A stretch of DNA of 7,358 bases from an uncultured Chthoniobacterales bacterium (GTDB taxonomy: Bacteria > Verrucomicrobiota > Verrucomicrobiia > Chthoniobacterales > UBA10450), in the NCBI GenBank assembly GCA_955652155.1, contig CATPAT010000268.1, forward strand, positions 1 to 7,358. Reading direction: 5' to 3'. The position numbers and the translations under genes were made by a program. Under the pieces are notes generated by a model. The model was not told the origin of the DNA and searched no databases. It saw only the letters and a list, made by a program, of their open reading frames with translations. Below are positions 6,178 through 7,358 of this stretch, piece after piece. The first letter of the stretch is position 1; each line of letters begins with the position of its first letter.

Positions 6178-6684
6178 TTAATCGGTGGCGTTGATCACGC
6201 CGCAGGCGATCCGCGCTCCGGAATTGCCGGACGGATCCGTCTTCAGATCATCTTCTTTCTCGTGAACGACAATTGATTTTCCAATGATCGAGTCCGTTCC
6301 GCTCAGACTCAGTTTACCTTTCCAATCGAGATGCGCTTTGCCGGACGCATCCGCCTCGATGTTGCCGAGATCGCCCGCGTGATGGTCCGGCGTCATCGGC
6401 CCGCCATGATGTTTTTGGGTCGGATTGAAATGGGCGCCGGCCGACGCCGCGTCTGCCGCCGAGCAATCACCTTTTTCATGAATGTGAAAGCCGTGCTTGC
6501 CCGGTTTGAGATTTTGAATGTCGGCCACCACTTGGATTTCATCGCCAACTTTGGTGAATGTGACCGTGCCGGTAACCTGACTGCCCGATTTGGACTCCAG
6601 TTGCGCCGCTGCTTTCGTGACTTCTTGCGCCTGCGCAAAAAAAGCTATCGCGCAAAACATTGTTATGAAGAGGATCATTTTCAT
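6178..6684 (-). CDS. sodC: Periplasmic Cu/Zn superoxide dismutase
   Basis: 168 residues from the ATG at 6684. It converts superoxide to hydrogen peroxide and oxygen outside the cytoplasm. The start MKMILFITMFCAIAFFAQAQ is a signal peptide with probable cleavage after AQA (residue 19). All metal ligands are present with near-classical spacing: copper by His67, His69 (HGFHIHEKGDC), His85 and His141 (VVHEKEDD); zinc by His85, His93, His102 and Asp105 (DHHAGDLGN). Cys74 and Cys161 can form the conserved disulfide, and Arg158 in GARIACGVI is the substrate-guiding arginine. The frame extends upstream to a TTG at 6726, but that would overlap the preceding gene's stop and put 14 residues before the signal peptide, so 6684 is preferred. 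It lies 38 bases after the amidase stop and 26 before the OB-HD start. Confidence 0.96.
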   Translation of the reverse strand: MKMILFITMFCAIAFFAQAQEVTKAAAQLESKSGSQVTGTVTFTKVGDEIQVVADIQNLKPGKHGFHIHEKGDCSAADAASAGAHFNPTQKHHGGPMTPDHHAGDLGNIEADASGKAHLDWKGKLSLSGTDSIIGKSIVVHEKEDDLKTDPSGNSGARIACGVINATD

Positions 6685-6722
6685 GCGGCAAACGTACCGC
6701 CCTTCTCCGGAAAAGAAAACTC

Positions 6723-7358
<636 letters not shown>

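Overview
This 7.4 kb stretch most resembles a chromosomal segment from a soil or freshwater Verrucomicrobia-type bacterium (Chthoniobacterales-like). That is inferred from gene content: a secreted protein with a long Thr-Pro linker and a chitobiase-type C-terminal domain, an OB-HD protein of the YhaM type, and a mix of anabolic genes without classical Shine-Dalgarno sites. The lineage call is a judgement from pattern and was not tested by a search. Nearly everything reads on the minus strand; the only plus-strand gene is a short unknown ORF at the left edge.

Layout from left to right. (1) A small hypothetical plus-strand ORF (20-247), possibly truncated by the window edge, converges on (2) a very large secreted multidomain protein on the minus strand (273-3020): signal peptide, beta-rich N-terminal region, IPT/TIG-like and FN3-like modules, Thr-Pro linker, and chitobiase-like C-terminal domain. 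(3) thiG, thiazole synthase (3139-3945), has no thiS beside it. (4) A 182-base gap carries an orphan stop-free stretch on the plus strand that reads like the C-terminus of a protein. (5) A complete beta-class DNA methyltransferase (4128-4973), more AT-rich than its surroundings and without a visible restriction enzyme. (6) A 113-base AT-rich gap contains three GTGAAT repeats spaced exactly 11 bp apart and a perfect 10-bp inverted repeat. (7) A tightly packed minus-strand gene set in the order of transcription: N-carbamoylputrescine amidase (5' end beyond the window), periplasmic Cu/Zn superoxide dismutase, and an OB-HD exoribonuclease-like protein. Gaps are 38 and 26 bases, so one transcript is likely.

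Functionally, the right-hand cluster joins polyamine synthesis, extracytoplasmic superoxide defence and a predicted RNA 3'-end nuclease. thiG belongs to thiamine synthesis. The methyltransferase between 4.1 and 5.1 kb looks like the accessory insert of the region: lower GC, its own upstream repeat array, and a possible gene remnant on its other flank. I found no CRISPR array, tRNA, rRNA, transposase or clear intrinsic terminator. The strongest candidates for something undescribed are the helically phased repeat array upstream of the methyltransferase and the plus-strand coding remnant.
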